From NCBI GenBank assembly GCA_946479395.1, contig CAMLFV010000039.1, positions 1 through 16,391 on the forward strand: DNA of 16,391 bases, in the 5' to 3' direction. The notes beneath the pieces were generated by a model. The model saw only the letters and a program-made list of their open reading frames with translations, was not told where the DNA came from and did not search any database. The stretch is from an uncultured Flavobacterium sp. (lineage in GTDB: Bacteria > Bacteroidota > Bacteroidia > Flavobacteriales > Flavobacteriaceae). Shown in pieces: positions 1 through 7,588 of this stretch; position 1 is the first letter of the stretch, and each line of letters opens with the position of its first letter. The translations under genes were made by a program, and so were the position numbers.

Positions 1-319
1 AAAACAACACAAATGGATTATTACTTTGCAACGATAAAAATGCTTGCTCAACCCCAAACTGAATCGATGGCCATTCCCTTAACTCATTCCAAAGCACATC
101 AACACCTAAATAAATATTATCGCACACCCATTTCAATTTGTCCGAATAATCCAATCGATCATCATAACTCAATCCTCTAAACAAACCACACTCGCCTATT
201 CCAATTTTACCATTATCTTGAATAATTAAGAAATAAGTTTCTTTGGTATTCATAATACCTCTTGATGTTCCAGATGCCTGCTTAAAGTTTAATATATATT
301 TTTTAAATGTTGCTTTCAT
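1..319 (-). CDS. menC: o-succinylbenzoate synthase, N-terminal part (runs off left edge)
   Basis: The reverse strand from the ATG at 319 reads open for 106 codons to the window edge. The protein begins MKATFKKYILNFKQASGTSR and contains a GIGECGLFRGLSYDDR stretch, then FGVEQAFLSLQSNNPFVLF. This matches the N-terminal capping domain of the MenC branch of the enolase superfamily as found in Flavobacteriia. That enzyme dehydrates SHCHC to o-succinylbenzoate in menaquinone synthesis. The catalytic barrel with its lysine and metal-binding carboxylates would lie outside the window, because a full MenC is about 340 residues. The gene is downstream of menA and a UPF0173 gene on the same strand, but a hairpin terminator lies 32 bases before its start. 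It may therefore need read-through or its own promoter. Recognition is by recalled family pattern, supported by the menA context. Confidence 0.8.
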   Translation of the reverse strand, partial: MKATFKKYILNFKQASGTSRGIMNTKETYFLIIQDNGKIGIGECGLFRGLSYDDRLDYSDKLKWVCDNIYLGVDVLWNELREWPSIQFGVEQAFLSLQSNNPFVLF

Positions 320-343
320 TGAGATTGTTTTTTGTTAATTCAA

Positions 344-366
344 AAAAATACCCTGAAAATTCAGGG
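344..366 (-). terminator. Rho-independent terminator after the UPF0173 gene
   Basis: A perfect inverted repeat occupies 351-366 (CCCTGAA, two bases, TTCAGGG). On the minus strand it is followed by a run of seven T between 350 and 344. It lies 8 bases beyond the stop of the UPF0173 gene and 32 bases before the menC start, so it would end or attenuate transcripts from the menA cluster before menC. The stem is short (7 bp, or 6 with a 4-base loop), so read-through is likely. Confidence 0.7.
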
Positions 367-373
367 TTTAATT

Positions 374-1051
374 TTAGATTTCCATTGAATTACCCACAGG
401 CAATAAAATCAGTTCTGTATGTTTATTGGCAAATTTTTGTTTTGCTACTTCATGGTCAATTTTAATGTATCCGAAAGTATCGTAATGATATCCTAAAACA
501 GTAGTAACTTCTAAAAATTCGGCTGCAAGGGCAGCATCATCAACATCCATTGTAAAGTTGTCACCAATTGGTAAAATCGCCAAATCTAAAGGATTTCGCA
601 TAGAAATCAACTTCATATCATACGTTAAAGCAGTATCGCCGGCAATGTACACATTCTTATTATCGGCTTCAATCACAAAACCGCCCGGTTGCCCACCATA
701 AGTTCCATCAGGAAAACTGCTTGAATGAATCGCATTTACATATTTTACTTTACCAAAATTAAACTGCCAAGATCCTCCGTGATTCATTGGATGCGTTTTA
801 AAACCTTTAGCTTCATAATAACCCGCAATTTCAGCATTCGATACAATAGTTGCACCCGTATTGTTGACAATGGTCTCGACATCTAAAATATGATCGCCGT
901 GTGCATGTGTAATTAAGATATAATCGGCTTTTAAAGAATTAACATCGATATGTTTGGCCAGTTCGTTAGCCGAAATAAAAGGATCTACAATGATGTTTGT
1001 TCCGTTCACTTCAATTCCTAAAGAAGCATGTCCGTAATAAGTTATTTTCAT
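374..1051 (-). CDS. UPF0173 / UlaG-like metallo-beta-lactamase-fold hydrolase
   Basis: This 225-residue protein of the metallo-beta-lactamase fold has the full length of the UPF0173 family. It shows the metal-binding motif THAHGDH (residues 48-54), further ligand candidates H109, D139 in AGDT and H189 in GYHYDTFG, and an N-terminal YYGHASLGIE strand typical of UlaG-like hydrolases. No signal peptide is visible, so it is probably cytoplasmic. The substrate is unknown; UPF0173 members are annotated only as metal-dependent hydrolases. The gene starts 4 bases after the menA stop and ends just before a hairpin terminator, so it is the last gene of the bPH2-hydrolase-menA transcript. A link to menaquinone synthesis is suggested only by this position. 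Confidence 0.88.
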   Translation of the reverse strand: MKITYYGHASLGIEVNGTNIIVDPFISANELAKHIDVNSLKADYILITHAHGDHILDVETIVNNTGATIVSNAEIAGYYEAKGFKTHPMNHGGSWQFNFGKVKYVNAIHSSSFPDGTYGGQPGGFVIEADNKNVYIAGDTALTYDMKLISMRNPLDLAILPIGDNFTMDVDDAALAAEFLEVTTVLGYHYDTFGYIKIDHEVAKQKFANKHTELILLPVGNSMEI

Positions 1052-1055
1052 AGTT

Positions 1056-1961
1056 TTAATTTAAAATTATAGCAATTGAGAATAATAAAGATATAAAAAA
1101 TGTTGTTAAGGCAATGCGTTTTAACTCGCGATCTAAATCTCGCGGATTTTTTGTTTTTGCTACAACTCCGATATTTTTAAACAGCGGAATCAATGCCAAA
1201 ACGTATGCAAACTGATACCATTTTGTGAAACTTCCCATAGCATACGTATTAAACAAGATGATCGATGCAATAATTAGAAAAAAGTGATACGTTTTTGCTT
1301 TATTATAACCCATTTTTACCACCAGCGTATTTTTATTCATGGCAGCATCGTTTTCAATATCGCGCATATTGTTCATATTCAGTACCGCTGTACTTAAAAA
1401 ACCTACGGCAAATGCAGGAAAAAGCACTTTTAAATCTAACGAATGAGTGTATAAATAATAACTGCCCAATGTGCTTACCAAACCAAAAAACACAAATACA
1501 AAACCATCGCCCAAACCACGGTAACCGTAAGCCGATGAACCAACTGTGTATTTAATTGCCGCTCCAATACAAGCAACTGCCAACACAAGATAAATAACTG
1601 CCTGAGCAAAATTTTCTTTTCCAAACGAAAAATAAACAACTGCAACCGAAGAAATCATTCCCAAAACAGCTGTGATGATAATTGCCGTTTTCATTGCTTC
1701 TTTTGTAATTTCACCGCTTTGAATAGCACGTTTCGGTCCTACCCTATTTTCGTTATCGGTTCCTTTAACAGCATCGCCATAATCGTTTGCATAATTAGAA
1801 AGCACCTGAAAAAACAAGGTTGTAAGCAAACACAATCCGAAAATAAGCCAGAATTTAGAGTGCGACGGAACTGCCTGATACGCACAAGCACTACCTAAAA
1901 TAATGCCCGAAACAGATAACGGTAAGGTACGTAAACGCGCGGCTTTAATCCATTTTTTCAT
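1056..1961 (-). CDS. menA: 1,4-dihydroxy-2-naphthoate polyprenyltransferase
   Basis: This 301-residue UbiA-family integral membrane prenyltransferase attaches the polyprenyl tail to 1,4-dihydroxy-2-naphthoate, giving demethylmenaquinone. The first aspartate-rich motif is NYANDYGDAVKGTDNENR (residues 56-73) followed by VGPKRAIQSGE. The second is NMNNMRDIENDAAMNKNTL (195-213). About eight hydrophobic helices alternate around these motifs, and the N-terminus KKWIKAARLRTLPLSVSGI is typical of MenA. The start overlaps the end of the upstream hydrolase by 17 bases and the stop is 4 bases from the UPF0173 start, indicating translational coupling in an operon. Both the length and the motifs fit MenA rather than the UbiA or heme O synthase branches. 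Confidence 0.93.
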   Translation of the reverse strand: MKKWIKAARLRTLPLSVSGIILGSACAYQAVPSHSKFWLIFGLCLLTTLFFQVLSNYANDYGDAVKGTDNENRVGPKRAIQSGEITKEAMKTAIIITAVLGMISSVAVVYFSFGKENFAQAVIYLVLAVACIGAAIKYTVGSSAYGYRGLGDGFVFVFFGLVSTLGSYYLYTHSLDLKVLFPAFAVGFLSTAVLNMNNMRDIENDAAMNKNTLVVKMGYNKAKTYHFFLIIASIILFNTYAMGSFTKWYQFAYVLALIPLFKNIGVVAKTKNPRDLDRELKRIALTTFFISLLFSIAIILN

Positions 1962-2739
1962 GCAGATGTGTATTTACAAATTGAGTTATTGTTGAAAAAA
2001 CCAGTTCTTTTTGTTCTTTGTGAGCAGTGTGTTTTGCGTTTGATACAATTAATTTTTCGATAATTCCCGATGATTTATCAAAAGCATTAACCTGATTCAT
2101 AGATCCAAATTCATCGAATTCACCTTGAATGACTAATGTAGGAACAATAATTTTTGGAATAAAATGTTCGATATTCCAACTTTGATGTTCATCTGAAAGC
2201 CACGTTTTTGTCCAAGCGTAATATAAATCATAAACTTTATCGCCATGATATTTTTGTAAAGCTTTAGCGATTTGAGTTGTTTCCAAAATATTTTCGGCTT
2301 CTACAATTCCTTTCAATGTTTCGGGTTCAATCAATACGTGAACACCTTCAATAATAAGCAAATCCAAATCGTTTGGAAACATTCCTGCAAAAATGGTAGC
2401 AACCGAAGCTCCGTCTGAAAATCCGAAAAGTATCGGTTTTTCAACTTGCCAATAATTCAAAAGACCTTTTAAAATATCGGCTTCTTGTTCCAAATAATTA
2501 ATGGGTCTTTTAACCGTGTAATTATCCGATTTTCCGTAACCACGTCTGTCATAAGCAATTACATTACAGTTTAATTCCTTTGCCAATTCTTCGGGCCATT
2601 CACGCCATAAAACCGTGCAACCCAACGAATCGTGCAATAAAACAATAGTGTTTCGCGGGTTTTCTACTTCCCACTTTTTAAAATATATGTTCGATGTTTG
2701 TATAAAAACAGTTTGTTCGTGCGAACGTATTATATCCAT
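1945..2739 (-). CDS. alpha/beta-fold hydrolase, candidate MenH
   Basis: This 264-residue alpha/beta hydrolase has no signal peptide. The visible machinery is an oxyanion-loop LLHDSLG (34-40), the strand-turn AYDRRGYGKSD (62-72), a nucleophile elbow GFSDG with S108, an acid candidate D209 in QGEFDEFG, and a histidine candidate H237 or H240 in NAKHTAH. It overlaps the upstream PH-domain gene by 10 bases and menA by 17 bases, so it is translated from the same message. SHCHC synthase (MenH) has this fold and a Ser-Asp-His triad, and menA and menC are in the same locus. MenH is therefore the leading functional guess. The sequence alone does not separate MenH from other MhpC-like hydrolases, so no symbol is assigned. 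Confidence 0.85.
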   Translation of the reverse strand: MDIIRSHEQTVFIQTSNIYFKKWEVENPRNTIVLLHDSLGCTVLWREWPEELAKELNCNVIAYDRRGYGKSDNYTVKRPINYLEQEADILKGLLNYWQVEKPILFGFSDGASVATIFAGMFPNDLDLLIIEGVHVLIEPETLKGIVEAENILETTQIAKALQKYHGDKVYDLYYAWTKTWLSDEHQSWNIEHFIPKIIVPTLVIQGEFDEFGSMNQVNAFDKSSGIIEKLIVSNAKHTAHKEQKELVFSTITQFVNTHLHEKMD

Positions 2740-4241
2740 GAATGTTTGTTTTTTTCTATTTTATAAAGAATTTCGTTAACCATTCGCTGTAGCATATTAA
2801 AATCGTAATAATACAAGGTAACTATGCCGGCAGCAGTGTACAAATTTAACGAACCTATTTGTCTTTTCTCTTGAAAATAACTTTGAGAGATGGAAACTTT
2901 TTGAATTTTATCAATTGGAAGATAAGTAGTAGAAATATCCCAAATTCCGCTTTTAAGAATTACAAAATCATCTTTAAAAATCATTTTTTCGTTTTTATAT
3001 CCCATGTAAATCAATAAACAACCTAAAATAAAAAACGGCAGAATAACCCAACTAAAAAGTAACGAATCGGTAAAATATAATATTATTAATGCTATGATTG
3101 CAGGTATGCAAAGTATCGCTATTTTAATTGCTAAAACTCGGATATGAGGTTTGTATCCATTCTTTAAATCACTTAAATTTCTACCAAAAATAACATTAAA
3201 TAATGTGTTTAATTCCAAATGATTAGCCCCAGGAATAATTAATCCTTTTTTCTTTTTATTATCTTCGTTTGATTCGACTTGTTTGATTTTAACTTCGAAC
3301 AAATTCATCAGTTTTTGAAAGTAGTTTTGCTGAAACTGAAACATTTGCACTTTATTTGCAGGTACCGAAATAATATGCGAATCTGTTAATCCATAAGACG
3401 CTGTAAGGTGTTTGTCTTTTAAATTGATCTGATAGTTGTAGTAAGTTAACAACGTTCTTGCTAAATTGAAAATGACCACCAAAGCTATCAATCCAAAAAA
3501 GATCGCAACACCTACCAACCCTAAATACTCATCGTACGACGCTTCAAAAATATCATCGTAAACAGATGCATCATCTTTATAGAAAAAATCTTGCAACTGA
3601 TCGATTATCTGAAACGAAAAAGCAATCAACAAACCAAATGTCTGAAGATAATTACGAGTCAATCCGATTTTTATCAGACTAATTAAACTTATTTTGATTT
3701 TATCGGCAGATTGATCATCAATGATCGTTTCATCATTTTCTTCTGATAAAATAGTTGTTGAATCTTGATTTGTTTCAACCGAAGAAGTCAGCACATCTTT
3801 TAACGCCAAAGCTTTTTGAAAATCAATCCCGTTGATTTCAATTTCGGTAGATGAGCTTCCGGCAGTATCGATATTCACCAGATAAAGTCCGATAATTTTG
3901 TGTGTAAACTTCTGATTTAAGTTTACTTCGTGTATTTTATCGAGCTTAACAACCGTTGTAGATTTGTTTAACCAACCTTTTTTAATAATTAGTTCATCAC
4001 CAACAACCTGATATGAAAAATAGAAGTAATTGATCAATTTTCTTACAAAGGTCGCCAGAATAATCACACCAATAACCGCAAAAAAGTACCAGCTTTTAAA
4101 TTCGCGTTTCACCACCATTAAAGCAATTATAGGCCATGCGGCACGAGCAACCGTGTACAATGTGGTTCCTAAAACTAAAAACAGGGCTTTTTTGTCGAGT
4201 TTATTTGGAAGCGAAAAGTTATAACTGATTTTCTGACTCAT
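2730..4241 (-). CDS. large bacterial PH-domain membrane protein (bPH2/DUF304, YdbT-like)
   Basis: This 503-residue membrane protein resembles the YdbT type, with repeated bPH2 (DUF304) domains. Hydrophobic pairs lie at about 18-68, 200-260 and 366-413. After each comes a PH-like beta segment: about 79-140 (VGDELIIKKGWLNKSTTVVKL), 273-350 (LKDKHLTASYGL) and 422-495 (DDFVILKSGIW then LPIDKIQKVSISQSYF). The third repeat is the clearest. It is the second gene of the cluster, overlapping the smaller bPH2 gene by 23 bases upstream and the hydrolase by 10 bases downstream. In Bacillus the ydbS-ydbT pair has been linked to resistance to certain antimicrobial compounds. The biochemical role is not settled, and a membrane-stress or scaffold role here is inference. 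Confidence 0.85.
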   Translation of the reverse strand: MSQKISYNFSLPNKLDKKALFLVLGTTLYTVARAAWPIIALMVVKREFKSWYFFAVIGVIILATFVRKLINYFYFSYQVVGDELIIKKGWLNKSTTVVKLDKIHEVNLNQKFTHKIIGLYLVNIDTAGSSSTEIEINGIDFQKALALKDVLTSSVETNQDSTTILSEENDETIIDDQSADKIKISLISLIKIGLTRNYLQTFGLLIAFSFQIIDQLQDFFYKDDASVYDDIFEASYDEYLGLVGVAIFFGLIALVVIFNLARTLLTYYNYQINLKDKHLTASYGLTDSHIISVPANKVQMFQFQQNYFQKLMNLFEVKIKQVESNEDNKKKKGLIIPGANHLELNTLFNVIFGRNLSDLKNGYKPHIRVLAIKIAILCIPAIIALIILYFTDSLLFSWVILPFFILGCLLIYMGYKNEKMIFKDDFVILKSGIWDISTTYLPIDKIQKVSISQSYFQEKRQIGSLNLYTAAGIVTLYYYDFNMLQRMVNEILYKIEKNKHSWI

Positions 4242-4743
4242 CGTTTAACTCTTGAATACGGTTCATTAAAAAACTTTTCCATCTTTCGGCTTCTTCCAAA
4301 GTAAGTCCCGGAATAGAAATATCCGAAAAATTATTGGCTGCTGTGTACATAACCAAGGTTGACAATCCCAATTTTTTAGCATACCAACCTTGCTTTATAA
4401 CCACATGCTGCAACCGAATGTAAGGTGAAATATGAGTAGATTTAAAGATTAATCCTTTCTTAAAAAGTACATCGTGCTGGCGAAAAGCATACTTCTTTTT
4501 TTTGTAAGATAACAACGGCAACAAAACCAATAAACCAGTGATTACAAGAATTGGAACAATTGCATAAAATTTTTCGATTTCATCAATCAGAAAAAACAAC
4601 GCAATACAAACTCCAACACCTAAAACTAAAGTAACCAGTGAATTAAGTAGTACTATTTTTTTATAATTATTGTGTAAACCTGAAAAGGTAATTTCCTGAT
4701 ACTGCGGAATTTCATCAAGTTCAACTAAAGTATTTTCGAACAT
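4219..4743 (-). CDS. small bacterial PH-domain membrane protein (bPH2/DUF304, YdbS-like)
   Basis: This 174-residue protein has two adjacent transmembrane helices (about 31-52 and 59-77) followed by a single bPH2 domain (about 85-165). The domain shows the typical run FRQHDVLFKKGLIFKSTH, then HISPYIRLQHVVIKQGWYAKK, LGLSTLVMYTAA and an IPGLTLEEAERWKSFL ending. It is the YdbS-like partner of the larger downstream protein, overlapping it by 23 bases, a strong sign that the two act together. It is the first gene of the minus-strand cluster leading to menA. No strong promoter match is visible upstream; TAACTTTA at 4798-4791 (minus) is only a near match to the Bacteroidota -7 element. Confidence 0.85.
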   Translation of the reverse strand: MFENTLVELDEIPQYQEITFSGLHNNYKKIVLLNSLVTLVLGVGVCIALFFLIDEIEKFYAIVPILVITGLLVLLPLLSYKKKKYAFRQHDVLFKKGLIFKSTHISPYIRLQHVVIKQGWYAKKLGLSTLVMYTAANNFSDISIPGLTLEEAERWKSFLMNRIQELNDESENQL

Positions 4744-4840
4744 AAATTTTAAGTTGTTTAAAGAACATTAATTTCTTTAAGTAATAATGGTAAAGTTAGT
4801 AAAATTAAGTGTATTCTATTTAAGATCGTTCATATTATAA

Positions 4841-4877
4841 CACAAAAAAGGAGTTCAATATCACACTGAACTCCTTT
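4841..4877 (-). terminator. Rho-independent terminator after the META-domain gene
   Basis: A perfect 11-bp inverted repeat pairs 4847-4857 (AAAGGAGTTCA) with 4867-4877 (TGAACTCCTTT) across a 9-base loop. On the minus strand the stem runs directly into a run of six T. It lies 21 bases past the stop of the lipoprotein gene. The remaining sequence between it and 4743 is AT-rich and should hold the promoter of the bPH2-menA cluster, but no confident match stands out. Confidence 0.9.
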
Positions 4878-4898
4878 AATTTTAATTAGAAATATAGA

Positions 4899-5351
4899 TT
4901 ATTTCTTTTTAATATACGTAGCAATTACTTTATTATCTGCATCTAATAATTGCAACTGATCTTTTTTAATTTGTATTGATTTTACGCTACCAAAAGGAAC
5001 GCTATAAATTAAATGTTTCATTTCTTCGCCACAATAACGCATGGTTGACATACCTTTATCAAAACTTACTTTATTGTCTGAAACATTAAATTCGCCACCT
5101 TGACCGTTACAGCCATCACTTGATCCATAACCATTATCTTGAAAACCAAGAACTAATTCTTTTTGCTCTTCGGTTGAAACAAAATCTCTATTCTGAATAT
5201 CCAAACGTTTTAAGGACCATGAGGTGTTGTTCAATGTTTCCTTAATTTTCTCTGACGTAGCTTTTTTAGAATCGAATGAATTTTGTGAAACACAAGACAT
5301 AATTCCTAAATTAAAGGTGACTACTAAAGCTATTGCTATAATTTTTTTCAT
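4899..5351 (-). CDS. META-domain (HslJ-like) lipoprotein
   Basis: This 150-residue predicted lipoprotein has a lysine-rich start, a hydrophobic stretch and a GIMSC lipobox with C20 as the acylated residue. From about residue 42 it follows the META/DUF306 pattern: NTSWSLKRLD, then GYGSSDGCNGQGGEFNV (the DGCN turn), then KGMSTMRYCGEEM. C81 and C107 are conserved-looking cysteines of the domain. META-domain proteins such as HslJ are envelope proteins linked to novobiocin resistance or stress; the molecular role is unclear. It starts 21 bases after the outer-membrane protein gene, is probably co-transcribed with it, and ends in a strong terminator. Confidence 0.85.
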   Translation of the reverse strand: MKKIIAIALVVTFNLGIMSCVSQNSFDSKKATSEKIKETLNNTSWSLKRLDIQNRDFVSTEEQKELVLGFQDNGYGSSDGCNGQGGEFNVSDNKVSFDKGMSTMRYCGEEMKHLIYSVPFGSVKSIQIKKDQLQLLDADNKVIATYIKKK

Positions 5352-5372
5352 TTGATTTTTATTTCAAATATA

Positions 5373-5858
5373 CTACTTTTTCTTCTTTAAACTGAAACCA
5401 TAAGCTAAACGAAGCGCAATTTGATCGGTTTCGTAATCGCTGTAATGTTCATAACGTACACTAGCATCCAAAAATTTATTGGCAAACCCGAAAACAGGTG
5501 CTAAAATTAACGAATTATCAATATTTCCATTAACTCCAAACGCAGCACCAGCTTCGCCCATTAAGTAAAACTGATTTCCAAGAAAATATTTAAAACCTAA
5601 TTTTGCAGGTACAAATCCAACTTCTTCAAGTTCTGCAAATAGGTGTGTATAACCCGATGTTAAGGTAATAGATGTTTTTTGAGTAAAATCGTATTGCGCA
5701 CGGGCATCAATTCCAACGCTTCCGTCATAAGCTCCATCGGTAGGAAATCCACCATTCAAACCAAAACCTAATCTAAACCCTTTGTTGTATTCTGTTTGAC
5801 TAAATGCTGCCGAACCTATAAATAAAGTTGCAACAGCGGTATAAAAAATCTTTTTCAT
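5373..5858 (-). CDS. small outer-membrane beta-barrel protein
   Basis: This 161-residue protein has a classical signal peptide (MKKIFYTAVATLFIGSAAFS, cleavage likely before or after Q21). The mature part alternates aromatic/hydrophobic and polar residues in short strands: FRLGFGLNGGF, SVGIDARAQYDF, TSITLTSGYTHLF, LGFKYFLGNQFYLMGEAGAAFG, NSLILAPVFGFANKFLDASVRYEHY, QIALRLAYGFSL. That pattern fits an eight-stranded barrel of the OmpA/OmpX or PorT-like size class. The C-terminus ends in KKKK after the last strand instead of an aromatic residue. Function is not identifiable. It is the first gene of a two-gene unit with the META lipoprotein and is divergent from the MATE gene. Confidence 0.8.
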   Translation of the reverse strand: MKKIFYTAVATLFIGSAAFSQTEYNKGFRLGFGLNGGFPTDGAYDGSVGIDARAQYDFTQKTSITLTSGYTHLFAELEEVGFVPAKLGFKYFLGNQFYLMGEAGAAFGVNGNIDNSLILAPVFGFANKFLDASVRYEHYSDYETDQIALRLAYGFSLKKKK

Positions 5859-5893
5859 AATTTCTATCTTTTTTAATAAGATCTATTCAACTG

Positions 5894-5927
5894 TTGTGCC
5901 ATTCCTGATTTTATATAAATATCTTTG
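5894..5927 (+). promoter_or_regulatory. Bacteroidota-type promoter of the MATE gene
   Basis: The sequence TATCTTTG at 5920-5927 matches the -7 consensus TAnnTTTG exactly, with a TTG at 5894-5896 as a possible -33 element 23 bases upstream. Transcription would start roughly at 5931-5935, only a few bases before the ATG at 5940. The same 80-base gap must also carry the promoter of the divergent outer-membrane protein gene, for which I see no clear match. Confidence 0.6.
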
Positions 5928-5939
5928 CAAAAAAATTTG

Positions 5940-7322
5940 ATGGATCTTAAAAAATATACCAAGGAATTCGGTTATAATTTTAAATTGGCATACCCGATTA
6001 TCCTAGCAATGCTGGGGCATACCGTTGTAGGAATTGTTGATAATATTATGGTTGGAAAAATTGGTGCTACAGAATTGGCTGCTGCATCACTTGCTAATAG
6101 TTTTATATTCATTGCATTATCTGTAGGTGTGGGATTTTCCACAGCTATAACTCCATTGATAGCTGCATCAGACACTGAAAATGATATCGTTAAAGGTAGA
6201 AATGTATTTGTAAACGGTGTGTTTTTATGTACGCTTTTAGGTTTGATATTATTCGCATTGCTGTTCTTCTTAAAGCCATTTATCGATTTAATGAATCAAC
6301 CGGCAGATGTTACCCAAATGGCAAAACCTTTTTTAGATGTGGTGGCACTTTCGTTGATTCCATTAGTTATTTATCAGGGATTTAAGCAGTTTGCCGACGG
6401 AAAATCGCAGACAAAATATTCTATGTATGCAACCATAATTGCGAATGCGGTGAACCTGCTTTTTAATTATCTGTTAATTTATGGTGTGTGGATTTTCCCC
6501 GAAATGGGTATGATGGGTGCCGCGTACGGAACGTTGATATCACGTATTGTTATGCTTATTTACTTTATTGTGGTAATGTATCGTTTGGATATTTTTAAAC
6601 CTTATCTGGAAAAATTATCGTTGAAAGAAATCAATTTAAAAACATCAAAATACATTAGCAGTATTGGTATTCCATCATCAATGCAGTCTTTGTTCGAAGT
6701 TGCTTTGTTTACCGGAGCCGTTTGGATTTCTGGTATGTTAGGAACCGAAGCACATGCTGCAAACCAAATTGCACTTTCAATGGCATCTATGACTTTTATG
6801 TTTGCATCGGGCTTAAGTGTTGCAGGAATGATACGTGTTGGAAACCAAAAAGGCTTGAAAGATTACGTTAAAATGGAAACTGTAGCAAAATCAATTATGT
6901 TGATGACGTTTATTTTATATTCTGGATTTGCATTGTTTTTTATGATTTTCCATAATTACATTCCGTTGCTTTTCTTGAATAATAACGATCCGGATCAATT
7001 AGTAATCAATCAACAGGTAATAGAAATCGCAGGGAAACTATTGTTAATTGCAGCCATTTTTCAGATATCAGACGGAATTCAAGTAACAGCTCTAGGAGCT
7101 TTAAGAGGCTTGCAAGATGTAAATTTACCAATGGTTATCACATTCATCTCCTATTGGGTAATTGGTTTTCCACTGTGTATTTATATGGCATTGTACACAC
7201 CTTTAAAAGCCGAAGGTATTTGGTACGGATTATTGGGCGGTTTAACGGTAGCCGCAATTTTTTCGTATCTTCGCTTCAATTTCATGGCAAAAAAATACAT
7301 TAACAATAATATTAAAATTTAA
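5940..7322 (+). CDS. MATE family multidrug/cation efflux transporter (NorM-like)
   Basis: This 460-residue integral membrane protein has twelve predicted helices in two homologous halves. The start of TM1 (FKLAYPIILAMLGHTVVGIVDNIMVGKIGATELAAASLANS) is the characteristic MATE signature. The second half repeats it around SMQSLFEVALFTGAVWISGMLGTEAHAANQIALSMASMTFMFASGLSVAG. Members export cationic drugs using a sodium or proton gradient. The ATG at 5940 is chosen over an in-frame TTG at 5925, because that TTG lies within the exact -7 promoter element. The ATG gives a natural N-terminus MDLKKYTKEFGYNFKL. The gene is followed after 3 bases by the acidic small protein, with which it forms an operon. 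The transported substrate cannot be read from the sequence. Confidence 0.93.
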   Translation: MDLKKYTKEFGYNFKLAYPIILAMLGHTVVGIVDNIMVGKIGATELAAASLANSFIFIALSVGVGFSTAITPLIAASDTENDIVKGRNVFVNGVFLCTLLGLILFALLFFLKPFIDLMNQPADVTQMAKPFLDVVALSLIPLVIYQGFKQFADGKSQTKYSMYATIIANAVNLLFNYLLIYGVWIFPEMGMMGAAYGTLISRIVMLIYFIVVMYRLDIFKPYLEKLSLKEINLKTSKYISSIGIPSSMQSLFEVALFTGAVWISGMLGTEAHAANQIALSMASMTFMFASGLSVAGMIRVGNQKGLKDYVKMETVAKSIMLMTFILYSGFALFFMIFHNYIPLLFLNNNDPDQLVINQQVIEIAGKLLLIAAIFQISDGIQVTALGALRGLQDVNLPMVITFISYWVIGFPLCIYMALYTPLKAEGIWYGLLGGLTVAAIFSYLRFNFMAKKYINNNIKI

Positions 7323-7325
7323 ACA

Positions 7326-7559
7326 ATGGATTTACCAAAATTTGTTTTAGCCGATAATACCGATTTTCCTGATAATTTATTTGTGATACATTTAGAATAT
7401 CCTCGTTTTATTATTGATTTAGAAACAGAAGATATTGAATTTTTAGAAGAATTAGACGAATCTGAAGAAGTGGAAATTAAAGAAGAAATGGATCGTTTAA
7501 TTGACCTTGCCGGAGAATTTTACGAAAGAGAAATTACCCGTTTTGCAGAAGATGAATAA
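7326..7559 (+). CDS. conserved acidic small protein, function unknown
   Basis: This 77-residue cytoplasmic protein has no signal peptide or membrane segment. I count 27 acidic and 6 basic residues, a net charge near -21. The N-terminal third is mixed and looks beta-like (FVIHLEYPRFIIDLE). The rest is rich in glutamate and predicted helical (DIEFLEELDESEEVEIKEEMDRLIDLAGEFYEREI). Its ATG is 3 bases after the MATE stop and it ends just before a terminator, so it is co-transcribed with the transporter. Codon use matches its neighbours and the protein is well formed, so it is a real gene. I recall similar short proteins next to MATE genes in flavobacteria but know no function. Confidence 0.8.
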   Translation: MDLPKFVLADNTDFPDNLFVIHLEYPRFIIDLETEDIEFLEELDESEEVEIKEEMDRLIDLAGEFYEREITRFAEDE

Positions 7560-7562
7560 AAA

Positions 7563-7588
7563 AAACACTTGCTAATAAGCAAGTGTTT
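7563..7588. terminator. bidirectional terminator between the acidic protein and the CoA-transferase
   Basis: A perfect 10-bp stem (AAACACTTGC at 7563-7572, GCAAGTGTTT at 7579-7588) encloses a 6-base loop. On the minus strand it continues into eight T in all (7565-7558 region), a strong tail. On the plus strand TTTCTTGTTTTT follows, a weaker tail. It serves the two converging genes. The stop codon and last codons of the minus-strand CoA-transferase form the loop and the right arm of the hairpin. Confidence 0.88.

Noticed and set aside
1295..1555. Plus-strand open frame opposite menA
   Set aside because: It lies entirely inside the strongly supported menA gene, and its translation is low-complexity with no family resemblance.
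5925..5939. TTG start for the MATE transporter
   Set aside because: The TTG overlaps the -7 promoter element; the ATG at 5940 is natural.
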